From positions 343,704 to 407,703 of the forward strand of contig CH001992.1 in the NCBI GenBank assembly GCA_000149265.1: a stretch of 64,000 nucleotides of DNA, read 5' to 3'. Below, piece by piece: positions 29,701 to 42,000 of the stretch (its first letter is position 1; every line of letters begins with the position of its first letter). This DNA comes from Ciona savignyi. Lineage: Eukaryota; Chordata; Ascidiacea; Phlebobranchia; Cionidae. The notes beneath the pieces were generated by a model, which was given only the letters and a program-made list of their open reading frames with translations, ran no database searches and was not told where the DNA came from. Position numbers and translations under genes: made by a program.

Positions 29701-32700
29701 ATACAAACAAATAATAAAAATAATCTTTAAAGCATAATGCATGGAGTAGTTAGATAATCTTACCAAAAAATCTAAAGCCATTAAATTTTTTTTAAAACAT
29801 AGACATATAAAAATAAAACTGTCACAATTTTCAGCAGGAATTCTGGTCGCCTAAAATGCATAAATACTGCAATTTGTCTAGGTTTAAAACCAGCCGCTAG
29901 CTAGATGGTTTTGTCCTTCATGAAGGCAGACATTGCTGGATTCCGGTAGATTTGTACCACTAAAAAAATTTTAATGATATTGTCCACACACCTACAATTC
30001 AATTTTACTTAAGTCACAATCTAATATTTACCAATAGCGGTGTCTCTGTGTTTCTATCAAACGCTCTTCGACCGGTGTAAAGTTCCAACAGAACCACACC
30101 AAACGCATATGTATCAACCTGCAACGAACAGAATAATACTTTATGAGATATCTATCGTAATAACTATGATACAACACACACTGCATTGATATGTATGATG
30201 TACTAGTGGATTTTGTTTGAATTGTTTATTTGGTTTCATGCAAATGACCATGATAATTACCCAAAGTCATCCAGAGTAAGTGCTGTGTTTGTTTTTTTAA
30301 ATTAATACCGAATTATTATTGTGATAAATAGGATGCTTTACGATAGACAATCCATCAAACAAGATTTGTTGCAGCTTTATATCAAATATAAATTCGTATT
30401 AGATCAAGTTCTTTAAGTTTTAAAATTCATTGTAAGATTAATGAATCGGTAACCTTTACACTAAAAGCAAATTTTAATAACATCTATGGTAAAACAGTCA
30501 TTTCTATATTTTATAAACCAAAAAACCTTTTTTTTTGACCACTTCTTATTTTATTAATATTTTGCCACACAACAATTTTATTGTAGCAACTAATTGGAAA
30601 AAAAGACAAGAAGCATGAAAAACTTAATTCAATAACACAGAACTAGTTTCTACAAAGAACCCCTTACAAGTATTCTTTCCCGAGATGAGCAGAAATAATT
30701 TGAAATACCCTCACACTCACCTGTACTGAAAGTTTCTTGGTTTTAACATACTCATCAGCGAGATAACCCAGAGTGCCGGGCGTGTGTTCGTTGTCGAGTC
30801 GGATGTAACTTCCGGTCGATGCGTTTGTCGGCATTTCCCTCGCCAAGCCGAAGTCTCCCAACTTCGCTGTGTAGCTTTCGTCAAGAAGAATGTTTGCTCT
30901 GTTTACACACAGAATATGATGAAAACACAAACACCCACAATAGAGGTAACTAATGCATTCATTACTGGTAACCAAACAAACCAGTTTTATTTAAAGCGCA
31001 TACGTTTTAATATCGCCGTGTATCAGCGGTTTTGCTTTCATCGTGTGTAGGAATTGAAGTCCCCGAGCAGCTCCACACGATATTTTAACACGTTGCTCCC
31101 AAGTCAGTGGCCGTGCATTTCCCTGCAATATAAAAATGATAATGTTAGTTGAAAATAGCAATGCTAAATGAAAGAATGTTAACCGATATGATATCACCAC
31201 AAAATTCTTCGATATTGATGAGCTTGGTGATTAGTTTAGTTTATTTATTATTTGCACGGTAAAAACATGAAACAGGATCTTCTATAAAAAAATATTTAAC
31301 TAACAAAAATACTTTATGACAAGATTAAATAGTTTTTCACTGATACATTGTAAGGAATAATAGTGGAAAGAAAAAGAAGAAATTGAAAGGAGAAAACTAG
31401 AGAAGTTAAATCAGAAAATTGAGTTTCAACAAAAAAAATTGTGTTGTGAAATAAGTTTTTCAACACAAACTTAAAATAGTCTTATAAATTACTTTAAATT
31501 TGTATATGGAACACATTTTTTGTGGTTTAATTGAGTTGATAGTCAAGGAGCTACTCAAAAACATTAGAAATCTTATGGAAATAGGAACAGTGTAAAAGAA
31601 TGGGAGATCTTTTTTATATTGTTATGTTTTAAAAAGGTTTTAAAAAAATGAATCAAAATACATTAAGAAGCTTGAACTAGAAGCAAAACTCTAATTGGTC
31701 TATTACATATGAATAATTCCATTAACTCACCACACATTGAAGTCTATCTTGTAATGAGCCATTACTCATGAACTCATACACAAGGCAGGGATCTGGCCCA
31801 TTTAATGACCACCCGTACAATGTAATAATGTTGGGATGACGGTACTCAGCAAGGTAATTAAGCTCGTTACGTAAATCGTCGTGTTTTCGGTGGGTCTCAA
31901 TTATTGACGTGGTAAAAGGATTGTCCTTGTCCTGAAATTTAATTTAAAGGAATCAGCACCATCACAAGTATGTGAGTGTGGAACACAAAAAATGGACAGA
32001 CACATTGCAATATTGATATTTGGCACACTGAAAATTGTTAAATAAATTTTGACACTTTAAACTGTGATTATATATCTGTAAGTATGTTATCTGACGAATG
32101 TAAAATCATCATACCTGTATGTTTAAAAAATTAGTGACTATGGCGAAATTAATCCTCATCACTGGTTAGAAAGAAAAACAAATTTTACAAGAGAAATAAA
32201 ATATTCACTCAGAAAATGTTATGGACATCAACACCGGCTTTTGCAAATCAAATAACACTTTATCAGGTGTAGCACTGTATCAAGTGTATGATAATGTGTA
32301 ATGGTGGGTGTAATGATGATCTATTATCTGTCCCAGTCAAACATCTAGTCAGATGTCTTCAGGAAACGGGTAGACTTGACTATATAGCGAATCCATAATA
32401 GCTCCTATGTGTTACACAGCTACAGTAACTGCTCTTCTATGGGCTACATTCACTGTCGTGACAGTACCGTAGACCCGCCCATACTATTGTCTTGTATCAA
32501 CAAGAAAACACATTGACGTGATTCCAGTGGTGCATTACAGGGTAGAGTGGGAGTAACCCTGACCCGACTGAGGTATTAATATTGACATAATAATTAAAAA
32601 CATTGTTAAACTGGTGAGCACATCCATAACACTTTAAATAAGTAACTAAGTCCATCTGTAAAAACAGTTGGTATTGTCACTGCAGTCACCATATTTTATT

Positions 32701-34987
32701 GATTTGAGATTTTTATTACTTTACAAAAGAATGTGATTTTTATCACTTTACTTACGATTTTCAATACTTTACAAGCGTACAGGGTGTTGCTAAGGGTAAC
32801 TTTGTACACTTTCCCAAAAGCCCCCGCCCCCAATTGCAAGCTGTGACTAAAATCATTGGTCCCTCGTCTTATTTCCTTGAAGTCAAAGTGGTAGGTCTCC
32901 AAGCCAGACCACTTTGGCTCCCCTGTATTAACAAAATGCATTAGATTCCAAATTTTCATATTACTAAGTCAATCTTACGTTTGGTGGGAGCTGAAAAGTT
33001 CTGGTTCGGCAGAAAGGAATTCTCACCAACAACCCTACTGAAAAAGACGTGAAAGATTAAATATGAACACGAATTATTAAGCTTAAAATAAAGAAATATG
33101 AATAAATGAAAAGTAAAAATGTCACATATAAAATTAAATAAATGAAATATGTAATAAAATATAATTATAAAAATAAAATCTGAATTGAAAAAATGAAATA
33201 AATAAAACTAATAGCCTAATAAAGTCACAAAACTGTATTATTTTTTTGTGGAATTAAGGATGTAACGTTCCAATGTAACAACATATTTTGCAAAAAAACA
33301 ATATGGAACTCAATAAAACAAACATTACTTAGTTGATTTAAAACAAACATTCCTTTGATTACTGTAACAATAGAATACCGTATGATAAAAGGCCATCAGA
33401 CCATACAAGCAGAATGTTTCTAATGATATATAAATGTGGTATTTACCTTGGAGAATTTGCAGGAATTCTGTTTAAACAAGAAAGAGGTGGAAGCTCCTCT
33501 TCAGTATCTGTGAGCAGCGAAATTTATAAATATCTTTACCCGAATGGCTAAATTTACGGGTTTTTAAAGGCAAACCTACCTAATTGCACCTATGTACGTT
33601 TAAACTAAAAATGATTTAATCAAATTAATTTTAAAGAAAAGGTCAAAAAGGATTTGAAGTTTAAAAATGACTAAATGCCAAAATTTGTTATCATGATAAT
33701 GCAGTTATAATGTCAACTTGTTTTGTCTTGGGTGCTAATATGCATGGAGGCAGCTTTATTTTTAACGTTTGAATTTTAGTGTTTATAATAATTACATCTT
33801 ATGTGTATTTAAGTTCTTTTTACAGTTACCAAGCCTGTAATTTGTAGTGATGGAGTGTATCTTTATCCCCAGAATTCGTAACTTTATCAGTAGTACAAGT
33901 ACAAACTTAATCTTATAGAACAACAATAAAACATTTTCATGATAAACAAATTTTACCCACCAAATTCCCCTAGAACCTCTTGGGCCAGCTGAACCAATCC
34001 AATTTCCATTAAGATTTGGTAAAGATGTCGGATTCGCACCATCCTGTATCTGCAGTCACGGAGCAAATTATCGGTTGGACTGCCATGCATCTCAAATGAC
34101 AGACGATATCTCTTGCTAGACGTTTCATCGAACCCTAACTTTCCAACTAAAATAAAAGGATTTTAAGCATTTAAATGGTTAAATATGCTGTGTAATGATG
34201 AAAAGCAGTGTAAGCTTGGCATGAAAGCTAAGTCTTTTGTTGAGCTGTACAGTTCTAAATTCTGTTGTGTTAATTGTCCAGTATGGAAAGTACGGCAGCT
34301 GCACACTCGAGTTTTTTTTTCCCTGCGTCTTTTGCACACTTGGGTAATTTCACACACGCTCGTGAGCTGGCAGTATAAACATCGTATAATTTCCAATAAA
34401 CTTGTAAACCTACCTCTGGACCTCGGGTAATTTACTTTCCGTACATTTTTAGTTATGTAGATAGATATGTTAGCTGACGGACACGAAAGATTGAGGATAG
34501 AATAATATGTTTTTTAAGATTTTGGTAAAACAGTTATGAAAAGGAGATTGTCTGCACACTTAAAGTGTGCATTTTTGGACGTTTGCACACTGCACACTTC
34601 AATATTTGGCGCGTGCACACTCGAGATCTCGGCGAAAATTGACGTACTTTCCATACAGGTTAATTGTACATGATTGTGGTAAGTACTTTTCCTAACCTTA
34701 ACATCAGCATATAATCAAACGTCTAATATTTGCCATGCCCTATATATGTAACATGACAAAAGGTCACAAAATTTAAGGAGTGTAGCAGATAATCTTCTGC
34801 GGGAAATCTTACCGAGCTTTTGCCAGTACCCCTCATTTATGTGGATTGTGTAGTCGATTTCTGTGCACAGCTTCTGCATTTTTTCTGGAGGAATTTCATC
34901 GATATATTTCTTCTTTGAAAACGGTACCTGAAGGCTCCATGACGAGAATTCGGTATTTAATCCCGATGTTGGTCGTACAGAAGCCAT
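26765..34987 (-). CDS. IRAK: IRAK/Pelle-family death-domain protein kinase
   Basis: Thirteen exons in phase, 796 aa, in order: 34813-34987, 33961-34146, 33447-33507, 32979-33037, 32756-32922, 31731-31931, 31004-31122, 30721-30898, 30032-30118, 29579-29668, 28733-28895, 27933-28009, 26765-27592. IRAK kinases dock to MyD88 through death domains and relay Toll/IL-1 receptor signals. Seen: N-terminal death domain (about 20-120, including H-G-S-P-T-D-N-L-L-R-D); glycine loop GAGAFG (from 192); ATP lysine in ACKVLK (212); CLVYEFM with a tyrosine gatekeeper-like residue; catalytic HGDIK (Asp320); DFG (338-340); GTLGYLADEY, where most kinases have APE. The HGDIK and this segment resemble IRAK1/Pelle more than IRAK4. 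The last exon is a Ser/Pro-rich tail of about 275 residues. Exon 12 has a poor acceptor and is the least certain. Confidence 0.88.
28088..28603. mobile_element. pogo-like TA-target MITE in kinase intron
   Basis: Ends CAGTGGAACCCCGCTTGG and (complement) CAGTAGAACCCCGCTTACC, with TA on both sides (28086-28087, 28604-28605). The interior has repeated ACGACCACC / GGTGGTC blocks. CAGTRGAACC ends with TA targets are typical of pogo/Tigger-type elements. It is 516 bp with no transposase, so non-autonomous. It lies between kinase exons 11 and 12. Confidence 0.85.
29425..29590. repeat. Minisatellite overlapping the donor of kinase exon 10
   Basis: Imperfect repeats of CTACATGGGTCTT(A/G)CCC, CTGTGGGTCTTACCT and CCCACGTAGGTACTT. 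The array runs into the exon: the exon 10 end and its donor (complement CCCACAG then GTAAGACC, 29579/29578) are part of it. Confidence 0.65.
34278..34659. mobile_element. hAT-type MITE, copy 1 (382 bp)
   Basis: Terminal inverted repeats CCAGTATGGAAAGTAC / complement CCTGTATGGAAAGTAC. An exact 8-bp target duplication TTAATTGT lies at 34270-34277 and 34660-34667. The interior is rich in TGCACAC / GTGTGCA. It lies in intron 1 of the kinase gene. Copy 2 is at 38233-38616. Confidence 0.92.
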
Positions 34988-35985
34988 TATTAGGTGATAA
35001 TATCAAAACAACACAAATTACTAAGATTACTTTTTCCACTTTCTTTATATCTATATAAATGTATGGCCTAATTGACTGTAATATAGGTTAGTTGTGTCCT
35101 ATAACTTAATGTGAAATCGCAGAGGCTCATTATCAGACATATATTCGTCAAATTAAGACTAGCACTGGGTTATATTGAAGTGTATTTTATCATTTAGAGT
35201 CAATCTCATTGTTTAAGTTCCTGCTATTTTTAGTGTAAGCTCTTGGAACTTTGCACAAGGAGACAACCGACTAGCAATTGTTTGGCAATCCTTGTCCATA
35301 CCGACTAGCAAGTGTTTGGCAATCCTTGACAACTAACTGATTGTGCTTATCATAACCACACTAATCTTTTAATTACTTTTATGATTTGACGAGTCATTGT
35401 TTTGTTTTTTTTTCTACCAGTTTTATTATTAACAATAATATATATAGTTTTTATTCGCCTGGCCCTGGTGTTCATGGAATAATAAACAACTAATCTGTCG
35501 TTTTGCGAAACGAATTTATCCACTTAAGTAGGGTGACTATCGCAACCGGCAGTGGAAAGTAGAACCAGAAACACCATACCACAGGGCTAGGTAACTGAAC
35601 GCTGAAACCGGGTTTTATTTGAATATAACTAAAGTAGAAATGGGGATTTTATAACAAATAATAAAGCAGTGATGCGAGGCAAAGAAAAAAGAGAGGGGAA
35701 ATAACTGAATGGACTAAAAACACCAACGCCACCATTTGCAGTACCAGCGGGTAAATACCTATATTTGTTTTGTTTTTTTTTGTAGCTTTGGAAATCGATG
35801 ACGTTTAAATACTCCTTTTTTGTAATAAATTGAAATATCCTTTTGATATGTTGAAAGCGTGAAGCGTCACCCGTCAGCCAAATGGTAATTAAATCGAAAC
35901 CAGTCACTAACTACTCACCTGGTTTTTGGTCATGGATGATGGCAGGCGTCGTGCGCCATTATCCAAAAGGGTTCAAAGAATCAAA
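34988..35985. other. Spacer upstream of the kinase gene
   Basis: AT-rich. A direct repeat ACCGACTAGCAATTGTTTGG / ACCGACTAGCAAGTGTTTGG occurs at about 35266 and 35300. The kinase promoter should lie here, but no clear TATA box or gene is visible. Confidence 0.4.
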
Positions 35986-35989
35986 TTCA

Positions 35990-36780
35990 CTCGCTGATTA
36001 GTCGGTTGTGGTATTCGACAAGCTATTTAGCGGACGACGCCGAATCTCAATCGATTGATGGGTTCAAATTAAGACAACAAATTTTTACCCGAATAATTGT
36101 ATGATAATTCTGCTTTACTTTGTTATACATGCAGATTTGACAGGTATGCTTATATGGGTAACGACAGTAAGCAAACATGTATAACAGGATCGCAGCCTGT
36201 CGCTAGTAGCCTACGTTGTGTTCTTGGACAAGGCCGGGATTCCTTTGGCTACACTATCGGTATATAGTTTCTGACCATTTGGGTCATATTTATTGCTTTC
36301 ATTAATATTTTCAGGTGATATTCTGGTTAAACTATATAACATTTAATAAATATCTCAATCTTATCAAATAAGTATAATACACTACAATAGCTTCACTTAC
36401 CCAACGGTGGGCTCGGGGTAATTTGATAATTGCCCCGTGATAATTGCCCATCATTGTCTTTTTCACGGGAATAAACATAAGCATCTTCCATTTTTTATCT
36501 TGTTTTTCGAAATGCATACATAATAGAAATTAATTCCTTGCATCCACATATTTCACTTCTCGACGCTTTTCCCGCACGCTTTTACGGAAACCAAGGGGGT
36601 CAACACACGGGCAGATCACTTTCGCGCACACCATGGGGTTACCGGAGCTATTTCAGTGTGTTGTGTATGATTCATAGCAACGGCAACCCGACATTGGGCG
36701 CTGGGTAAGACCAGTAACCGTGTGGTAACTGCCCTTGCATTATCCAATTCACAAGAATAAACATAAATATCCTATCTTAG
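35990..36780. mobile_element. Cluster of SINE family A fragments in both orientations
   Basis: Pieces: 35995-36080 sense (TAGTCGGTTGTG, GATTGATGGGTTCAAA), 36185-36235 sense, 36400-36490 sense tail, 36590-36690 antisense (CCAAGGGGGTCAACACACGG, GGTTACCGGAGCTATT), 36680-36780 sense ending AAATATCCTATC. Insertions sit in or beside each other. Confidence 0.6.
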
Positions 36781-36786
36781 TTTTTT

Positions 36787-36897
36787 TTTACCAAGCCAAG
36801 TTGCGAACCTATGATGGGCTCGTCACCAGGACCGTTTTTTGTATAAGAGTCGGTATATGTATCGGTCGCATTAACCATTTGGCCACGCGACCTTACA
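36787..36897 (-). mobile_element. SINE family B, minus strand
   Basis: The poly-T at the left is the complement of the A tail, followed by ACCAAGCCAAGTTGCGAACC, GGACCGTTTTTTGTATAAGA, and at the right ACCATTTGGCCACGCGACC, the complement of the tRNA-like head. Confidence 0.75.
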
Positions 36898-36910
36898 ATA
36901 TCCTATCATA

Positions 36911-37623
36911 GTTAGTTAGTTAGTTAGTTATGTGCATAGGGCATGATGCCCCCTTGCGGTCCATCGAACTATGTCTTCTCTCCATTTGCTTCTGTTTCTC
37001 GCCCTTCGTTCAGCCGTTGCGAGGGGGATGCCGGATAGATCTCGGATGTTTTCCCGCCATCTCTTGCGTGTACGTCCTCTTCGCCTTTTGCATTAAAAGT
37101 TATTCCTGAAGCTTAGATTGATCAGGCTCGACTCCGAGCTTCGTGCAACGTGACCAGCCAACGCAAGCGTCTTGCATTGACGATATCCTCGATCGTTTCT
37201 TTCACTCTCAGGATTTTCCTAAGGTCTACTTTCCTGCACCTTAGGAAATTCTGTTCTATCACGTCTGGTTACATTGAGAATTGCTCTCAAGCACTTTCAT
37301 TTCGAAAACTTTCAATGAGTTCATGTCAGATGAGGTGGTGCTCCACGTTTCGGCGCCGTGAATTGCTATCGGTAGAATTAAAGCCCGGTACAGTCGTATC
37401 TTCAGTTTTCTTGATATGTGGTGTGAGCTCCAAATGTTCGATCTTAACCGACCAAATGCCTGAGAGGCCAACGAAATCCTGTTCCTTATATCTGCCCAAC
37501 ATTCAGGAACTATGGTTCCAAGATATTTGCATCTGTCGACGTTTGGAATAGTATCGTTTTCTAGCTGAATTCGGCCATTCTCTGCTGATAAGACGGCACA
37601 CTTGGATGGGTTTCTTATCATAA
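36911..37623 (-). mobile_element. Truncated non-LTR retrotransposon (LINE), 3' end
   Basis: On the minus strand 37259-37621 encodes about 120 residues typical of the end of a LINE reverse transcriptase: C-K-Y-L-G-T-I-V, R-I-S-L-A-S-Q-A-F-G-R-L, and I-R-L-Y-R-A-L-I-L-P-I-A-I-H-G-A-E-T-W. The reading frame then breaks, and more recognisable Arg-rich sequence follows in other frames. The element ends in a (CTAA)n tail (36911-36930). It lacks the 5' part and is dead. Confidence 0.85.
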
Positions 37624-38232
37624 TAAGTTAAAAAAATAACTAAAAAAAAATAAACTAAAAACTAAAAATATATATAAATATACCATAGAATTAAATAACA
37701 CTACCCTCGCGACTGGTCTTAAAGTGCTTTTATGTATGCATTGAAGAATTGTAAAATTAGTTGTCTGGTATGTTATATTGTAAAATTGTTACAAATCTTT
37801 AATGTAAAGTTGTGTTTGGACTAAAGACAAACATTACCACGGCCAACGGTGTAATACAGCGCATACTGACAGTTATATTTGTAGGCGGGATAGTTCGGAC
37901 TAGAATAATCTTTGAAAGTGTGACAACAACGAGTCAAGATGTTTACTCTTGGACAAGAACATATTATCGAGGAAGCCTCAAAGCCTCAGCCCATTATGTT
38001 TACAGCTGGTGCTATCCCAGTCAAAAACAAAAAAGGTATTTTAATAAAAAATATAATGGATATTTAAAGTAGAATCTGTTTTAAGGTTTAAACTAGAATT
38101 CTTAATTATTTTAAGATTCCAATCTTAAATCGTCATTGTTAACTGAATATTAAAAAAACAAACATTTTACTGTCGTAAAATTGGTTACTGGCTTGCAATT
38201 TTATTCAAAATGTAAAGGGGGTTACTGATTCC
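37624..38232. other. Spacer with no recognised gene
   Basis: AT-rich. An open frame at 37812-38072 (+) has no start context or family resemblance and is not called. Confidence 0.4.
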
Positions 38233-38616
38233 CCAGTATGGAAAGTACGGCAGCTGCACACTCGAGTTTTTTTTTTTCCCTGCGTCTTTGCACAATTGGG
38301 TAATTTTACTCTTGCTCGCGAGCAGGCAGTATAAACATCGTATAATTTCCAACAAACCTGTAAACCTACCTCTGAAACTTGGGTAATTTACTGTCAGTAC
38401 GTTTTTTGTTACGTGGATAGATATGTTAGCTGACGGACACGATAGATTTAGGATAGAATCCTATATTTATTTAAGATTTTTACAAAATAGTAATAAAAAG
38501 GAGATTGTGTGCACACTTAAAGTGTGCATACTTGGATGTTTGCACACTGCACACTTAAATATTTGATGCATGCACACTCGAGATCTCGGCGAAAAGTGAC
38601 GTACTTTCCATACGGG
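38233..38616. mobile_element. hAT-type MITE, copy 2 (384 bp)
   Basis: Same termini as copy 1 (CCAGTATGGAAAGTAC at the left; GTACTTTCCATACGGG at the right). Exact 8-bp target duplication CTGATTCC at 38225-38232 and 38617-38624. Same orientation as copy 1 and similar throughout. Confidence 0.92.
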
Positions 38617-39013
38617 CTGATTCCATTACTTATTTTCTGGTTTTGTATTATTGTTCTAAATATGTTGCTGTACTGTGCCTTTTGAATTGCATAGTTATAT
38701 TCTTTAACCCCTCTTTGACCAACTCTCTCTGACCATTAATTCCCCTAAAGCTGACTTTTGCTTAATCGTAAGATGAATTTACTTTTTAAAGCTGAGACTG
38801 AACTTAATTGGAATAAGTTAAACTGAGCTAGTGTTATTTGGGGGACTTTAAATGATCAAATCGTTAGTTGGATAATCAGTAGACTATTACCACAGTTTAT
38901 CTGATGATTACTCATGTAATAATATCACCCATGGCCTGTTCCATTTGTTTTCGTATGGGATAAACATATTCTATCCTACAAACTGAGTTATTGTTTATGT
39001 TACACAAGGTGAG

Positions 39014-42000
39014 ATGTCGATGGAGAAAGTCCATGTAAAGAGATACGTCGCTGGAAAGCGTCCGGAATGGGCAGATGATTATGACGAAGACGATGATGAA
39101 GAAGAGGAAAAAGTGAGTCATTCTATTGTCAACCAAGGCTGTGGAGTTAATTTTTCTAATTGAAATGGTTTGTAAGCCTTTTCCCTGTGATAGGTTATCT
39201 CCATGTTTAATTAGCAATGGTGTACAACAGCTCCCACATCCATACACCTCCATAACTAACCTTATATTTTACTGTATTGTTTAATAACCCTCATGTTCCA
39301 CAGCACTGTATGAGCACTTTATTATGTCCTCAGTCCTAGTCCCTTATTTCACACCCATGTGTGGAATATATTTGCCACACTTTTATATTTCCTGATCCCA
39401 CTTAAACCTCTTTTTATATGCAGTTTGGCAAGCCTGATATTGCATCAGACAATGAGGAAGATGTGATTTCCCGCATCCGACATCCTGATGTCTCCATGAA
39501 CGCAAATGAGGATCGAAGACTGAAGAGGTTGATGCAACATCGCGCTCATGATGATGTGGAAGAAAGGTTAATGTTTTTATCTATTTTTATTTCGGATAAA
39601 GCAAGAAAACGAATCATATTTAGGAAAGTTGTTCTCAAGGCGCTTACTTGCCCTGTTGCAACTTACCTGGCTGTACATCATGTCCAGCCGAACTCTTTAT
39701 TTAGTTAACTATTATTGTAGAATGTAATACCGCCGTTGGGTTATATCCAGTCAGTATTTAGTCGGGTGAAAAACTTTTTATGTTTTATCTTTTTTTCAAA
39801 TATTTTTCTATTGAAATCTGCAGCATACAAAATGTCTACTTATTTTTTAGGCGTGATTGTACACATTTAACTAATGGTTTACATAGCACTGCTAACGTCT
39901 TTTTGCGACAGTGTCGTCCAAATTTTCATTGCCTGGTGATAAAAATAATAATCCTATTCTACACTTGGTGGTACACTACCTCATCACTGCTTTACTTCTC
40001 TTTTAAAAGTTATTGTTTCTACAGGCAGCGCAGGCGCCGCATCCACGAACCAGAAGTGATTGAAGAGGCATCAGAATCCGAAGATCAATCCGACGAGGAA
40101 AAACCGAAACCAGCCATGACCACAATCCCGATGGCACCAGATGAGGAAAGCAGTGATGAAGGGGAATTAGACGAAGATGTAAGTGGTTTTGTGTGCAAAG
40201 AAAAAAATTGACGGCTGTATTATGACTCAGCTGTTTTGTGTGTTTTGGCGTACCTTCAGTGTATTGGTATAAAAAACTAAAAGTAAAACAAACATTCCAT
40301 TGAATCACTACCAACTATAAAACTTATTTAATTGAAGGGCTAAAAATTTTGTTTATTAAGTATTCTTTACTTGCCCTAGAACAGGGATGTCCAACATTTT
40401 ATTGTAGTGGGCCGCATTGTCACTTAAAATAATTCATTGGGCCGCAAAACCTATTAAATTTCCATAAAAATGGCAGGGTTCGAATTAATGGTTTTGAAAT
40501 GATTTGCGAAATGCGCGAAAAAAATTTGGTTATGATAAATTGCCTTAAACGACCAGAAAGATATTTATTTTATAAAACAGACAGTACCGTTAATTAGTAG
40601 TACAGTAATGATAAAATGCATTCTAGTAAATTCAAAAGGGGTGTGTCGCATCTAGCCAATCATAAATAAAGGAATCGAGGTATATTAACGCATAATGGCT
40701 ATTGTTGCCTTGTGATAGCAATGCTTATTATACGCCAATAATGCAAACTAAAGCCAAGGTAAATAAATAATGTTATGTTAAAGGCAAACAATGTTATTTT
40801 AACGTGTTGAGGATTTATTATTAGAAGTGCGCGAAATCAGTCCCGGTAATTTATATTTTCGCGATTTTGTTAAATTTTGTAATTCGCGAACTTTAGAAAA
40901 CGGTTAGCGAATAGAGATTTGCGATCCCTTAATTCCAACCCTGAATGGGTACATAAAGAAACAATCAAAAGCCATTAATTTCATCTTTGAAAAAAGGAAC
41001 AAATAACACACATATAGAAAGAAACAAAAACTTATTTCTGCAATACAAAGTCAATGAGATAAGTGTTTGTCGTCCGTCGGTTTCTTTCTGCAGTTTTGAT
41101 GTTTACTGCGTCCCTAAAAGCTGACTGATACATTTGAATTAGGCCAAGATTTAAAGTTCAAAATACTACTTGGAGTAAAAATGACTAGCGGGCCGCAGGT
41201 TGGACATCCCTGCCCTAGAAGAAGAATTAGGGCAAAAAATTCTAAACTGTGTACTATTTGAAACAATGTCATTTTTCCCACAAAACTTTTTATATATATA
41301 TATATTTTTTTAATTTAGATAAAACAAATTTATTTGTTACTTCAGGATTGTTTTTTTTTGTGGAGTATAAATAAGCTGAATGAAAAAAATGTAAATTTAC
41401 CGAAAAACTATGTTAATTTTTTATAATTTTTTCGACTATCAGGAAATCGAAAACAGAAGAGCTCAGCTACGGGAGCGAGCAAGAGCTCATCGGGATGCGG
41501 ATGAGGAGATCCTCGCCCTCCCAACCGAATCCAAGGATCAAGAGGATGATGAAGAGCAAGACAAAATGGAAGAGGAGTTCACAACTGATGAGGAATCGGA
41601 ATATACCGACTCTGATGATGATGGACCGAGGTTGAAACCAGTCTTTGTGAGGAAGTGAGTTTTTCTCCTTTCTGACACTCATGTTTATCATGGTGGGAAA
41701 AAGTATTTATAAATCTGGTAATCGTCTGTAGAAGGCAACCAGCTGGCTAGCTGCAGGTTTTAAACCCACCACATTTCAACTGTCTGTGCAAAGCATTACC
41801 AATATTTATTATTAACTATCATTTCCCAGGAATCCCTAAACCAAACATTATATCACATTTCTAACAATGCCACAATCCTTTAAATACTGCAAAGCACAAC
41901 ATATTGAAATCCAATTTATTTTAAAAACAGGTTTTGTTCGAGAATCGTCAATTTTGCATAAAAATGAGTTTGTAGATTCATGGATTACATTGCACCATTA

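Noticed and set aside
37812-38072. 86-residue plus-strand open frame
   Set aside because: No splice partners, no family features and AT-rich composition. Likely chance.
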